From positions 1,798,001 to 1,862,000 of the forward strand of contig NZ_AP012330.1 in the NCBI RefSeq assembly GCF_001025215.1: DNA of 64,000 nt. The letters run 5' to 3'. The notes below the pieces were generated by a model. The model ran no database searches. It was not told where the DNA came from and saw nothing but the letters and a program-made list of their open reading frames with translations. Below, one piece after another: positions 10,001-18,662 of this stretch (positions are counted from its first letter, which is position 1; each line of letters starts with the position of its first letter). Source of the stretch: Bifidobacterium pseudocatenulatum DSM 20438 = JCM 1200 = LMG 10505 (GTDB lineage Bacteria > Actinomycetota > Actinomycetes > Actinomycetales > Bifidobacteriaceae). A program made the position numbers and the translations under genes.

Positions 10001-10103
10001 GGTCTCCGGCACCGGCACCGTCTACGGCGTCCAGACCGGCACCGCCAAGGTGAACGTGAAGGTCGGCAACCAAACCGCCACCATCACCATCACCATCAAG
10101 TAA
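7071..10103 (+). CDS. Secreted alpha-amylase, GH13_28, with CBM26 and tandem starch-binding modules
   Basis: 1010 residues from the ATG at 7071, set by AGGAAGG at 7061-7067. A signal peptide (1-44) ends VSAQA-ST. The GH13 catalytic domain (about 50-520) follows the Bacillus AmyE pattern: ILHAWMWSFNTI, VDVVANH, nucleophile Asp250 in FRFDAGKH, acid/base Glu281 in YGEVLQ, and Asp352 in ESHDN. A beta domain follows (520-605), then a CBM26-type module (610-715: YATKPSGWSKMYAYVY, AWPGVEM). Two nearly identical 100-residue CBM20-like modules (722-817 and 822-917, each with LYAVGDWGQGKGKTWTRAGG) come next, then a C-terminal Ig-like segment. There is no LPXTG motif. It should hydrolyse starch outside the cell, probably including granular starch. 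Confidence 0.92.
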   Translation: MKHRKPTPAWQKLGLRVSKKLAVGATALATVFGGLAVASVSAQASTDRNSYADTVGNPTFEAARKKYGLTKEMKNGAILHAWMWSFNTITEHMDEIAEAGYTSIQTEPMSKIKVNDANGKKFTENWYYVYQPTNTSIGNFVVGSEDDLKAMTVAAHAHGIRIIVDVVANHFTADWNAIDSDWQKSEYFHARNSCSGSGGDNIDYSNRWQVTHCHLLGLWDLNTANPEVANRMHDFLKTAVNDGVDGFRFDAGKHVELPNEFDGSQYWTTILQNGSQYQYGEVLQGDSGLDYKAYANLYAKYGEGGGGATASDYGKTIRSALWSKNLNAGNLMSLRNGGVNDDQLVTWVESHDNYANSDKESTYLTNDQIRFGWAVVGARAGGAPLFFNRPKASGGNQPQFAEASQLGDAGDDMWKDTAVAAVNHFRNAMDGEAEYLRNCGSEQNNNSCLMVERYKTDNNAGNDGVSIANMGGDQNLAGTPTKLDDGTYTDQVNGGTITVSNGKITSGTAKGDAVSVYFNTSVKESVSATVSKKFSSNTIKVTLNASNATNLTYSLSNGKNGSFVDGDSLTIGGDMEIGDSVTLTVKGTGAESGEALEFTATYTKVEVQANTIYATKPSGWSKMYAYVYTGDGATAKNNAAWPGVEMTAMAAADSCAKAGTYKYEVPDLGEGTYRVIFSNGNGSQMPGASQPGFEFSGKVSWDGSSASLTAITCTATPPVIKTADITFSATADLKTGETLYAVGDWGQGKGKTWTRAGGVKLAKNGNAYTGTTTMTKGQAITARLIKVDANGKTTWDEIGDVKATADKTKTVDLKWTNAVENTVDITINAAADLKTGETLYAVGDWGQGKGKTWTRAGGVKLARYGNAYTGTTKVGKGNAITFRLIKVDANGKTTWDSAKDRKSKADKTKALGVSWTSGKVNEDGTIPDDSAISISGKGVADGKLSIQKGNLAELYVIGTQDATPSDAVWWSDGAAVAVSGTGTVYGVQTGTAKVNVKVGNQTATITITIK
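9261..9357 (+). repeat. 97-bp perfect direct repeat, copy 1
   Basis: Identical base for base to 9561-9657, exactly 300 bases downstream. It encodes the core of the first tandem starch-binding module. Confidence 0.95.
9561..9657 (+). repeat. 97-bp perfect direct repeat, copy 2
   Basis: Second copy of 9261-9357. The 300-base period keeps the frame, so recombination would delete or add exactly one module. Confidence 0.95.
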
Positions 10104-10129
10104 ACGGCAACCGCCGATATCCATAAAAC

Positions 10130-10169
10130 ATTTGAGCCTTGGAATTCAATATCACTCCAAGGCTCAAAT
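10130..10169. terminator. Bidirectional terminator between amylase 1 and EPS cluster A
   Basis: Perfect 14-base arms (10130-10143 and 10156-10169) with a 12-base loop lie between convergent genes. Confidence 0.85.
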
Positions 10170-10231
10170 CATATTCAAACGCTTCTATACGCATGAAAAT
10201 ACACACATCAAAATCAGCGGATTTAGCATAA

Positions 10232-11389
10232 TCAGCTCAAAGCGTCGTGCAGATATCGCTTTGAGCGGCTGCGCATGATATCCAGTGCAATATCGGCATT
10301 GCAGAAATCGATGGTTTGTGAGGTATCAGTACAATCAACTTCGGAAAAATCAGTGATGATTCTGTCGGCGAATTGCACTTCCTGCAGGATTTGACCGCGT
10401 CTGGTGCCGAGTTCATGCTCTTTGGTACCTTCCGTATACACCCAGAACGGTTTATGGAAGTTGATGGAGAACAGCGTGCCATGATAGGAGTCCGTAACTA
10501 CACCCTCCGCATATTTCACCAGCGAGAGGAATTCTTCCGGCCCTGCCTCGAGCACATTGACAAGCTCATCGCATTTCGGCACATTGCCCGCCTGCGGCGT
10601 CAGCACTGCGACAGGCAGGCCGACTCGACGAGACAGTTCACGCAGTTGCCTGAATACGCCGACAGCACGCTTGGGACGCAGCAGCGAATAAAACAGCAGA
10701 TACTGTTCGGGCACGTGTTGCGACTTACGCAACGGTATGCGTTCCTCCCATTCGCCCGCGTTGAGCAACAGCGTCGGATCGCATACGTGTTCCACATATT
10801 TGCCGCTTACCTGCCGCAGTTTGCCGCATGCGGAACGTTCCCTCGCCGAAAGCGCGCTGAATTCCACCAACGCCGGTCCGATGCGCCGCAGCTCATCGTC
10901 GGTCATGGTGGCCGGCGACGAAGCATACGAGATTTTCCTGCAGTTCGCCCATTTCAGCAGGTACGGGTCCATGTACTTCCAGTCGACGCGTTCCAGCTCG
11001 TTGGAATGCTTGTTGATGATCTGGTCGCTGCCGCTCACGGCCACGTCGAATGCGTCAGCCAGCGAATTCAGCTCTTCCGGCTCCTGATAGCGTCGTTGGC
11101 CCACATGTATGTTCGTGCTGATGAACCGCTCGAAATTGCGCATGCGCTTCTTGCGCAGTCCCGCAACCGGCAGCATGGTTAAATCCGCGAGGGACGATTT
11201 GAGGCCCAGCCCACGCCAATATAAGCGTTCATAGTAGCGTTCGCCCTCAAGCGGCCGGTAGTCGATGACGGTAACGTCATGCCCCATGTCCGTGATGGTT
11301 GATTGCGTGGCATACGCCTGCAATACCGAACCATAATTATAGGCAGCATGATACGTGATTAGACCGATAATATTATGCTTCTCGTCCAT
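10232..11389 (-). CDS. Polysaccharide pyruvyl transferase family protein
   Basis: 385 residues. The N-terminal IGLITYHAAYNYGSVLQAYA and the later AVSGSDQIINK and GVVTDSYHGTLFSINFHKPF segments are family hallmarks of polysaccharide pyruvyl transferases (GT-B-like fold). These transfer pyruvate from phosphoenolpyruvate to sugar hydroxyls, adding acidic ketals to EPS. It is the last gene of EPS cluster A, about 65 bases after a GT2 gene. The family also contains members of unproven activity, so the exact reaction is inferred. Confidence 0.85.
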   Translation of the reverse strand: MDEKHNIIGLITYHAAYNYGSVLQAYATQSTITDMGHDVTVIDYRPLEGERYYERLYWRGLGLKSSLADLTMLPVAGLRKKRMRNFERFISTNIHVGQRRYQEPEELNSLADAFDVAVSGSDQIINKHSNELERVDWKYMDPYLLKWANCRKISYASSPATMTDDELRRIGPALVEFSALSARERSACGKLRQVSGKYVEHVCDPTLLLNAGEWEERIPLRKSQHVPEQYLLFYSLLRPKRAVGVFRQLRELSRRVGLPVAVLTPQAGNVPKCDELVNVLEAGPEEFLSLVKYAEGVVTDSYHGTLFSINFHKPFWVYTEGTKEHELGTRRGQILQEVQFADRIITDFSEVDCTDTSQTIDFCNADIALDIMRSRSKRYLHDALS

Positions 11390-11453
11390 ATTTCTTCGTC
11401 GTTCAAGTAGTTATTTCTTTGTTTTCTCGCTATTGCAGAAGCACTCCGCTTTC

Positions 11454-12554
11454 TCATTGTTTTCCACTGAATTGCTTATGACGCACCCATGCGATCGCAG
11501 CGCTCACGTAATACCATCGATATTTCATCGAAAGCAACGCGATTTGTCGGGTCACAGGAAAACGACCTCCCCGATATCGATCAAGCGGCTGCCGAAAAAC
11601 CGGCATGTTCACTACTTTTCCATAGTGATTCTTTCGTTCATGACGGTTCCATGGCGCTTCGGGATTGAACAGATCATTGATCATAATGATCGTCAGATGA
11701 AATAATGTGTAATCATCGAGCGTTCCATCAGATATTTCCCGAAATTGACGAATGGTATCGCGCATTGTTTCGATCGCAGATATTGTTCGCCGCACATAAT
11801 CGTTGGAGAACGACCGCACCGCCGAATCCGCATTGCGGCGGTATTCGTACACCATTTCATCCACATAGCCGATTCGATTCGCCGCCGCGACCGCACGGAA
11901 CGCATATTCGGCGTCCTCTCCCAAACTCAAGGTTTCGTTGAATCCGTCGATCCCTTTGATCAGCGGCATGCTGTACAGCTTGCCCCAAACAAGCGCGATA
12001 CCTCGCTGCGGTCGGAGCATATCCTCGCATAGGTCAAGACGCCTGCGTCCCTCGAACACCATGTCAGTTTCAGCATAATGGTGTTCTTCCACACTTGGAG
12101 ACCCCTCGCCTTTGCCGCCCATAATGACGGCACCAGCGGCGTCGGGAACACCGTTCGCATCGGCATCGGCACCTGCAAGCACGTTGCGGTACGCCCCCAT
12201 CACCACATCGCAGCGGTATCGCACCGCAAACGCAAGCATGCCGTCGACGGCATGCTCGGCGAGCGCATCATCCGCATCGAGGAACATCGCCCACTGCCCC
12301 GTGGCCGCGCGCAATCCCGCGTTGCGAGCCGCGGAGACTCCGGCATGGGCGATCGTTTCCGTACGAATGCTGACCAATGGCGAATTCCAATTCGAGATCG
12401 GTGCCGTTTCGAATGCCGGCTCACCATCGAATACAATCACCGCTTCGATACGGAAGCCACTGCCCTGCTGCCGTTGCAGACTGTTCACGCAATCATGCAA
12501 CGTTTGCAACGTGGCACGGTAGACGGGAATGATCACACTGATGGTATGGCTCAT
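11454..12554 (-). CDS. Glycosyltransferase family 2
   Basis: 366 residues. It opens with the GT2 start SVIIPVYRATLQTLHDCVNSL, and carries a nucleotide-sugar metal motif in MFLDADDALAEH (DXD-type) near residue 95 and GEDAEYAFRAVA near 230. It is cytoplasmic or membrane-peripheral and should add one sugar to the EPS repeat unit. Its start is 2 bases past the stop of the nitroreductase gene, so the two are translationally linked. Donor and acceptor are unknown. Confidence 0.87.
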   Translation of the reverse strand: MSHTISVIIPVYRATLQTLHDCVNSLQRQQGSGFRIEAVIVFDGEPAFETAPISNWNSPLVSIRTETIAHAGVSAARNAGLRAATGQWAMFLDADDALAEHAVDGMLAFAVRYRCDVVMGAYRNVLAGADADANGVPDAAGAVIMGGKGEGSPSVEEHHYAETDMVFEGRRRLDLCEDMLRPQRGIALVWGKLYSMPLIKGIDGFNETLSLGEDAEYAFRAVAAANRIGYVDEMVYEYRRNADSAVRSFSNDYVRRTISAIETMRDTIRQFREISDGTLDDYTLFHLTIIMINDLFNPEAPWNRHERKNHYGKVVNMPVFRQPLDRYRGGRFPVTRQIALLSMKYRWYYVSAAIAWVRHKQFSGKQ

Positions 12555-12556
12555 CG

Positions 12557-13603
12557 TCAGTTCAGCTCCCGTGTGATCACCGAAGCATCATACCGGAACG
12601 ATACCGGCGATTCGATGCTTTCCGGGAAGTTGCCGATCGCCACGAACGCAATCAGCGTTTCGTAGTCGGGCACGCCCAACAGCTTGCGGATCTCATGCTC
12701 CTGCTTCTCACGCATCATGGTGTTGAGAGGGCAGGCGGCCAGCGACTCGCATTCCAATGCGGTCAGGAACGCCATGGCGAACAGGCCTCCGTCGATATAC
12801 GGCTCGTTGCGTTCCTCAACGCTTACGAAACTGCGCACGTCCACGCTGATCAACGCCAGCACCGGAGGCGCATCGTACCCACGCCACCCGCCCTGCAACG
12901 CCAATGCCTGTTCGATGAATTTCGGATTGCTGATCAGCAGCACGCGATATGCCTGCCTATTGCATACCGATGGCGTTTTCATCGACATGCTTACGGCCTT
13001 ACGCACCGTTCCCATATCAACAGGGGTTTCGGCATACTCGCGTACGCTGGAACGCCCTGCGAACAATGCTGCATAGTCGAGCGATGCGTTGTCGCGTTTG
13101 TCTGCGGCACGCACGGTTTTCACGCCCGCATTGCCCGCAACGTCGGCTTTTTCGGCTTGTTCGACGCTTTCGATATCCACCGAGGCCACTTCGTCGGCAA
13201 ACCATACGCCCACAAACTCAGGAATCGGCTTCTCCAACGCCCGATGCTTGCGCACGTATGCACGAACCACCTGCCGTGCCGCGATATACGTCACATCGTC
13301 AACCGGATAGTCGCGTTCCCGCCATTCATCCATCACGGAACGCAACTCCCCGAACGCGGATCTGCCGAATCCCGCACGGAACCGTCTATGCGACAATCCT
13401 TTTTCAATACGATGAATGTAATACACCATAGTGCCGCGCAATTGCTCGGATTGCCCCACATTCCATTGCCCCGCGCAGAATCTCAGGAACCGTTTGCGCT
13501 GCCCCGCATAGTACGAAGCCAATGTCATGTTCGCTTTGCATCCTTGCAATACGCGCCAGACGCGATGCGGAACGATGGTTTTGATTCGCTGCTTCACGCC
13601 CAT
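12557..13603 (-). CDS. Nitroreductase-family protein with N-terminal extension (EPS cluster A)
   Basis: The ATG at 13603 (MGVKQRIKTIVPHR) has AAGGTGAG before it and gives 348 residues; the longer frame overlaps the upstream gene without a ribosome site. The C-terminal 190 residues form an FMN nitroreductase domain: GRSSVREYAETPVD, TPSVCNRQAYRVLL, DGGLFAMAFLTALECESLAACPLN. The first 150 residues are not part of that fold and hold the conserved segment YYIHRIEKGLSHRRFRAGFG. A paralogue with the same extension lies at 57685-58704, again beside pyruvyl transferase genes. A redox step in EPS assembly is a guess. The enzyme is probably cytoplasmic. Confidence 0.8.
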   Translation of the reverse strand: MGVKQRIKTIVPHRVWRVLQGCKANMTLASYYAGQRKRFLRFCAGQWNVGQSEQLRGTMVYYIHRIEKGLSHRRFRAGFGRSAFGELRSVMDEWRERDYPVDDVTYIAARQVVRAYVRKHRALEKPIPEFVGVWFADEVASVDIESVEQAEKADVAGNAGVKTVRAADKRDNASLDYAALFAGRSSVREYAETPVDMGTVRKAVSMSMKTPSVCNRQAYRVLLISNPKFIEQALALQGGWRGYDAPPVLALISVDVRSFVSVEERNEPYIDGGLFAMAFLTALECESLAACPLNTMMREKQEHEIRKLLGVPDYETLIAFVAIGNFPESIESPVSFRYDASVITRELN

Positions 13604-13607
13604 GATC

Positions 13608-14672
13608 TCACCTTTCCTTGTTTTCTCGACGCAACGACGGCAATACCGCCTGCACCTTGGCCATGACTTCCCTTGTAAACCAGCCTTCACGCAGCTTCTG
13701 CCCCAATTGCGAAGCCCGTCGTACCATTCGCGCATACTCGCTTTGCGTCATGCCGTATTCCACGGCCATGGCCTCTTGCAACGATTCGACGGCAACGCCC
13801 ACTCCCTGTTCGACTACGAATGGTGCGAGCGCCGCCTTGTTCCATATGATCACCGGCTTGTCGGCTGCAAGATACAGCGACAGCTTATGCGGATTGTTGA
13901 CGGTCAGATATTTGCCGTAATAGCCGCCGCAGGTGTCGAGACTGTCGCCGTCCCAGATCAGACCAAATCGTCCTTCCAGTTTGTCTGGCAGTTCATCGGG
14001 TGCGACGATTCCGCGGTACCACGCCGTTTTGCCGTTCCGCCGGTCATATTTCGGCCCGTACAGATTGATGTCGGCTTTGGGGAATCGCTCGGCCAGCCGA
14101 TACACGTATTCGGCTTTGCCATGGCTGAGATTTCCCGCGATATCGATGCCGTGACGCTGTTCCATGGGCACAGGATTCGCTTGCGGCAGCAGGTAATCAA
14201 AAATGCCGATCTCCACGATCGGCACGGTCGCGCCGTACTTGCGCAACACTTCGCTCATGCGCGGATTGTGGCTGATGAGCAGATCCGCTTCGGTCACCCA
14301 TTGTTTGTCGAAATCGGTGTAGGAGTAGCCGCGTAACGTTTCCAAATCATGAATCAGGAAAACAAACAACGCTCCGCGCGCTTTCATCCTACGCACGGAA
14401 GGCAAGGCGTACAGCGACACCTTATTGTACATGATGAGCGGAAATTGCACCAACACCACATCCCCGCAGCGAACGGTTCGTTCCAGCCGATGCCAAACGG
14501 CAAGCGTACGCCCAACGCACACCAGCTTGTCGAAATACCCTTTGTTCTCGCCGGGACGCACTTCGAACGGCTGCCAGGATTGGCTTTCGAGCACCTGCCG
14601 AATGTCATCGCGCGCTTTGGATCCAGCGTGCGCATGATGCAGCGAACGTTCGCAGATCACGTAGTTCGTCAT
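13608..14672 (-). CDS. Galactofuranosyltransferase-like glycosyltransferase
   Basis: 354 residues from the ATG at 14672, with GGAGG six bases upstream; an in-frame TTG at 14678 is less likely. The segments YVICERSLHHAHAGSKARDD, VLVQFPLI and FLIHDLETLRGY resemble the WbbI/Glf-type beta-1,6-galactofuranosyltransferase group (GT-B fold), and GGYYGKYLTVNNPHKLSLYL near residue 255 is the donor-binding half. It should add a sugar, possibly galactofuranose, to the EPS unit. No UDP-galactopyranose mutase gene is in the window. Its start overlaps the stop of the flippase gene by 4 bases. Confidence 0.75.
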   Translation of the reverse strand: MTNYVICERSLHHAHAGSKARDDIRQVLESQSWQPFEVRPGENKGYFDKLVCVGRTLAVWHRLERTVRCGDVVLVQFPLIMYNKVSLYALPSVRRMKARGALFVFLIHDLETLRGYSYTDFDKQWVTEADLLISHNPRMSEVLRKYGATVPIVEIGIFDYLLPQANPVPMEQRHGIDIAGNLSHGKAEYVYRLAERFPKADINLYGPKYDRRNGKTAWYRGIVAPDELPDKLEGRFGLIWDGDSLDTCGGYYGKYLTVNNPHKLSLYLAADKPVIIWNKAALAPFVVEQGVGVAVESLQEAMAVEYGMTQSEYARMVRRASQLGQKLREGWFTREVMAKVQAVLPSLRRENKER

Positions 14673-16273
14673 TGCCAACCTCCATTGTTTGCATATCGTC
14701 CGTCACTCGCATTGCTTGCGCCATGCGCGTTATTCTCATCATTCGTTTTCCGTACATGCAGTCGGTTGAATACCGGCTGAAGCATGGCCATAACGAATCG
14801 TTCGCGGCACAGCAGCAACGCGATGCCATATATCAGCGTGAACAGGAATCCGCCGAACATCAGCCACAGGAAGGCGTTCCATGTCTCGGCACCGCATATC
14901 GCGATCGCGCCCCGCGTAAGGCAGCCTGCCGCAATCGCACTGAGCAGAATACGTATCGGATCGATCGACGTGCGAATGCCAACCAAAAACCCGCGGCACA
15001 CATATGAGCGCATCGCCAGCATCAACGCTTCGCACAATGAAATGCTGATGGCGGAACCGACCACGCCGAGCTGTGGAATCAGCAGCACGTTTGCGAGTAC
15101 GGCCAAGGCAAGTCCGATCGCGTTCACCATGGCCCATGTACGTTCCATTCCTTTGGAAATCATGATATTCGCAAGCACGATATTCATGGCCGAACACATC
15201 ACCGCAATACCGACGAATCGTAGCGGAACCGCGGATTCCGCGAAGTCAGCGCCACCGAGCAATGCCACGATCGGGTCGGCAAGCAATATCAGCAGAGCAA
15301 TGATCGCGGAGCCGAATACCATAACGAAATTCATATTTTTCGCGATCAGTTCGCCTGCCTGCCGCTCTTTGCGCCGCGCCTGATAATACGAAAGGCGTGG
15401 CAGCATCACGTTGCCGACGGAATTGACGGCGGTGACGAGCACGGATTTGATTTTGGATACCAGCTGGTACAGGCCGACCATATCGGTGGTGCCAAGGAAG
15501 CCGAGCATCACAATGTCTACTTGAATATACATGCCGGATGAAATGGATGCGATGGTGAACCATAGCATCGGTTTGAAATGGCGGGAAATATTGAGATGTC
15601 CACAATTGCGGAAGTCCACGAGCCTGCGTAGCCGCAGGAGATTGAGCACGTTGGATCCGTACCCGGCCACCACCACGATCAGGCCGTATATCGCGTAGTC
15701 GCCGCGCTGCCGTACAAAAGCGAACATGAGCACCAATGCCAGCAGTTTGAAACATACGCTACGCACGGTGATGTATTCGTATTGTTCCAACGCCTGATAG
15801 AACCATTCCACACCGAACGAGGAAAGCCAGATGGCCAGGCCGAAAAGCGCGAACAGCCCGAATTGCGCGTTCATTTTCGGTACGGTGAACAGGCACGCCA
15901 GGTAGACCGCGAACACCATGGTGGTGGAGCATGCCAGAATAACCAGCAATTCCAGCACCGTACGCGATAGTTCCGCGCGGTCGTCGCGTACGCGAGCGCA
16001 GACGCGCACTCCGTAGTAGGTAACGCCCAGGAGGGCCACCAGCGAAAAGTATGAGGCCACGGATTGAGCGAACGCCACATGCCCGGTGCCACCGGTGGAA
16101 AGCACGCGCGACACGTATGGCACGGTGATGAGCGGGAAGATCACTGACGACGTGGTGACGATCATGTTCATCAGCACGTTGAATTTCACGGATCGAATGC
16201 GCACGTCGGTTGGATGCTTGGCCGGCTTGCTGGACGGCTGCCCGACCGGCTTGGTCGGCTGACGTTCAGACAT
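14669..16273 (-). CDS. Wzx-type oligosaccharide flippase
   Basis: 534 residues with about 12-14 hydrophobic helices. It starts after a charged N-terminus with the flippase segment FNVLMNMIVTTSSVIFPLITVPYVSRVLS. The family exports lipid-linked EPS repeat units across the membrane in the Wzx/Wzy route. It overlaps the upstream polymerase by 8 bases and the downstream glycosyltransferase by 4, so it sits in a tight operon. The C-terminal 40 residues are polar and Asn-rich, an unusual tail for the family. Confidence 0.87.
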   Translation of the reverse strand: MSERQPTKPVGQPSSKPAKHPTDVRIRSVKFNVLMNMIVTTSSVIFPLITVPYVSRVLSTGGTGHVAFAQSVASYFSLVALLGVTYYGVRVCARVRDDRAELSRTVLELLVILACSTTMVFAVYLACLFTVPKMNAQFGLFALFGLAIWLSSFGVEWFYQALEQYEYITVRSVCFKLLALVLMFAFVRQRGDYAIYGLIVVVAGYGSNVLNLLRLRRLVDFRNCGHLNISRHFKPMLWFTIASISSGMYIQVDIVMLGFLGTTDMVGLYQLVSKIKSVLVTAVNSVGNVMLPRLSYYQARRKERQAGELIAKNMNFVMVFGSAIIALLILLADPIVALLGGADFAESAVPLRFVGIAVMCSAMNIVLANIMISKGMERTWAMVNAIGLALAVLANVLLIPQLGVVGSAISISLCEALMLAMRSYVCRGFLVGIRTSIDPIRILLSAIAAGCLTRGAIAICGAETWNAFLWLMFGGFLFTLIYGIALLLCRERFVMAMLQPVFNRLHVRKTNDENNAHGASNASDGRYANNGGWQ

Positions 16274-17642
16274 AAAGCACCACCCGCTTGGCGAAGGCGC
16301 GTTTGCGTATGCGCACGGAGTTCACGAAGAATATCAGCACCACCCAAATAATGATGTTTCTGAGCATGATCTGGTTGAACATGGTTGACATCCAACGGTT
16401 GGAGAAAAAGCTGAACGCACAGCAATAGCCGATGGCACCGTACAGCATCATCGATATGGGAATGCCCGCCTTGCCGTATTGCAATGCGAAAACCGCGCTT
16501 TCATAGCAAAGCTGAGAAAGTGCGGCGATCAGCACGATGGCAAGCATCGCACCCGCGATGCCCCAGTCGAAAATGAATGCGTAATATGTGGTGAATACGT
16601 TGCCAAGACTGCGCTCGCCATACCGTTGGAAGGGTTGCCATTGCATCCAGTCAAGCACGGTTTTGCCGAATATCTGGGGGAACGAGGCCCGGGTGGAAGC
16701 CAATGTCATGTCTCCCCATTGCGTGGATTTGACCGCCAACGAAGGCGACATGGAGTTCGTGAGATACGCGTCTAGGTTTTTTATCGGCGCTCCAATGTAG
16801 ATGGACAGGTATTCGTACATGGTCGAGTCGCCCGCCTTGCGTCCCATCAGCGACAGCAGTGGCTTGAACGAAGCCAATCCCACGAGCGCGATGGCCACGA
16901 ATTTCAACACAGTGCGGAAGCCGAGCCGCATGCCTTTCCAACGGTTGTTCTGCCTGCGGAACAACGCCCAGTATGTCCATGCGGCAACGCCAAGCTGAAT
17001 GAGGCTATTGCGTCCGCCGGAAATCAACGTCATCGGAACGGCCGCCAACACATTGATGACCGCAAGATAATCGTTGTGCAACGAACGGACCACCACGCTG
17101 CGCATGGCGAGAAACAGCCACGCATAGGCCATGGCGTTGGTCGCCAGATGCAGTAGCGAGGGAATTCCAGAGAGGGCCACGCCTTTGGTGCTGAATTTGT
17201 TGAGTTTGTCATACAAGCCGATGGCTTTGTCCAGAGAGCCGTCTCCCCCGTAGGGCAGTGTCAATGAGATTATCTGCCGTGACACGATCAGCAATGCCAA
17301 ACCGGTGAACAGCAGGCCGCCAACGTACACCCACATCGGCAGAACGATATCTTGCGGCTCACCGTATTCCCGATGTGCTGTCCGATGTCCGACGCAGCTG
17401 CGGAAAAACACCTTCACACCGTAAGCCGTCAATGCGAATGCGAACGTGCCGAATCCAACCACGAAGCAGGTTTGCATCGACAGGTCGAAATCCCAGGTCC
17501 GGTAATTGGTGAGTCCATTGAATACCGCGAGCGTGAATCCGACCACGAATAGTATGGATGGTTCCGCGAAATCCCCGCGATATGCCACTATCAGCAGCAC
17601 CAGCAATGCCAGCAATGTCAAGAACAGTATGGTCGAGGTCAT
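16266..17642 (-). CDS. O-antigen/EPS polymerase-like membrane protein (Wzy)
   Basis: 458 residues with about 11-12 membrane helices and a large central polar loop (about 250-340, with MSPSLAVKSTQWGDMTLAST). This layout fits oligosaccharide-repeat-unit polymerases, which join flipped repeat units outside the membrane. Sequence identity in this class is low, so the call rests on topology and on its place between a GT2 gene and the flippase. Confidence 0.75.
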   Translation of the reverse strand: MTSTILFLTLLALLVLLIVAYRGDFAEPSILFVVGFTLAVFNGLTNYRTWDFDLSMQTCFVVGFGTFAFALTAYGVKVFFRSCVGHRTAHREYGEPQDIVLPMWVYVGGLLFTGLALLIVSRQIISLTLPYGGDGSLDKAIGLYDKLNKFSTKGVALSGIPSLLHLATNAMAYAWLFLAMRSVVVRSLHNDYLAVINVLAAVPMTLISGGRNSLIQLGVAAWTYWALFRRQNNRWKGMRLGFRTVLKFVAIALVGLASFKPLLSLMGRKAGDSTMYEYLSIYIGAPIKNLDAYLTNSMSPSLAVKSTQWGDMTLASTRASFPQIFGKTVLDWMQWQPFQRYGERSLGNVFTTYYAFIFDWGIAGAMLAIVLIAALSQLCYESAVFALQYGKAGIPISMMLYGAIGYCCAFSFFSNRWMSTMFNQIMLRNIIIWVVLIFFVNSVRIRKRAFAKRVVLYV

Positions 17643-17655
17643 CTCATCACCATGC

Positions 17656-18651
17656 CTAATGTGATGCGATTTCCGGATGCCGTCGCTTGTACAGCGCGTA
17701 CATCATGCCGTACAGCGTCGGAGAGGTGGCCAGGAGTTTCCATTGCAGCAGTTGACTTTTCCCAATGATTCCCTTGCGTTCCACCATTGGCAGCAATTCG
17801 CGCAATTCCGTACGCGCATACCGTTCGAATTGCGCCCATTGCTTGCGTTGATGCGCGAGCATGATGCGATTGCAGGTACCGACAATGGATTCGAGATGCC
17901 CATATGCGGCATATGCTTCAACATGCGGATATTTGGTTCGCACCAAGTCGAGCATGGCTCCGGTGGATTGTGCGAATTTGTCGGTGATGCCATGCGACTG
18001 ACTGTTTTCCGACATTCTGTAACGGTACAGCGGCGTGGAATCGTATACGATGCGATCCGCCTTGTCGAGCAGCTGGTAGGTGACCGGCGAATCTTCCGCA
18101 TAGACGGCGTCGAGCGGGTAGCGCAGGTTATCGAAGAGTTCTTTTTTGGCGAGTTTGTCCCACGCGGTCACATAAAAGTAGCCATGCTGATTCACATAGG
18201 CGAATGCTTCCTGCGAGGTCATGACGATTTTCTTGTCGGGAAAAGCGTTGCAGTAGGTGCTGCCGTCAGGGTTTTCCCGTTCGTACGAGATGATCGACAG
18301 GTCGGCGTCGGATTCCTGCAGATTGTGCAGCAACGTGCCGAACATATCGGGAAGCACGTAATCGTCGGAATCCACGAATCCGATGTATTCGCCTTTGGCA
18401 AGGTCGAGCCCGGTGTTACGGGCCGCCGCCAAGCCGGCATTGCATTGGCGCACCGCACGAATGCGGTTGTCACGATTCGCCCAAGCATTGCACTGTTCGC
18501 AGGAGGAATCGGTGGATCCGTCGTCGACCAGTATGATTTCCAATCGTTCGTAGGTTTGCCCGATAAGACTTTCCACGCATTGGTCGAGATACCGTTCCAC
18601 GTTGTAGACCGGCACTATCACGCTGATGAGGGGTTGGGTCGAAACTGCCAT
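17656..18651 (-). CDS. Glycosyltransferase family 2
   Basis: 331 residues from the ATG at 18651 (MAVSTQPLISVIVPVYNVER). The longer frame upstream overlaps the DUF4422 gene and is a shadow. The GT2 domain is complete: DQCVESLIGQTYERLEIILV, DDGSTDSS, NAGLAAARNTGLD, and DSDDYVLP as the metal motif. A C-terminal 100-residue helical part follows, typical of EPS GT2 enzymes. It should act at the cytoplasmic face of the membrane. The sugar is unknown. Confidence 0.88.
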   Translation of the reverse strand: MAVSTQPLISVIVPVYNVERYLDQCVESLIGQTYERLEIILVDDGSTDSSCEQCNAWANRDNRIRAVRQCNAGLAAARNTGLDLAKGEYIGFVDSDDYVLPDMFGTLLHNLQESDADLSIISYERENPDGSTYCNAFPDKKIVMTSQEAFAYVNQHGYFYVTAWDKLAKKELFDNLRYPLDAVYAEDSPVTYQLLDKADRIVYDSTPLYRYRMSENSQSHGITDKFAQSTGAMLDLVRTKYPHVEAYAAYGHLESIVGTCNRIMLAHQRKQWAQFERYARTELRELLPMVERKGIIGKSQLLQWKLLATSPTLYGMMYALYKRRHPEIASH

Positions 18652-18662
18652 AAGACCTGTTT

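Noticed and set aside
8730-10124. 464-codon minus-strand open frame
   Set aside because: Antisense to the repetitive module region of amylase 1; its Gly/Asp repeats mirror the coding repeats.
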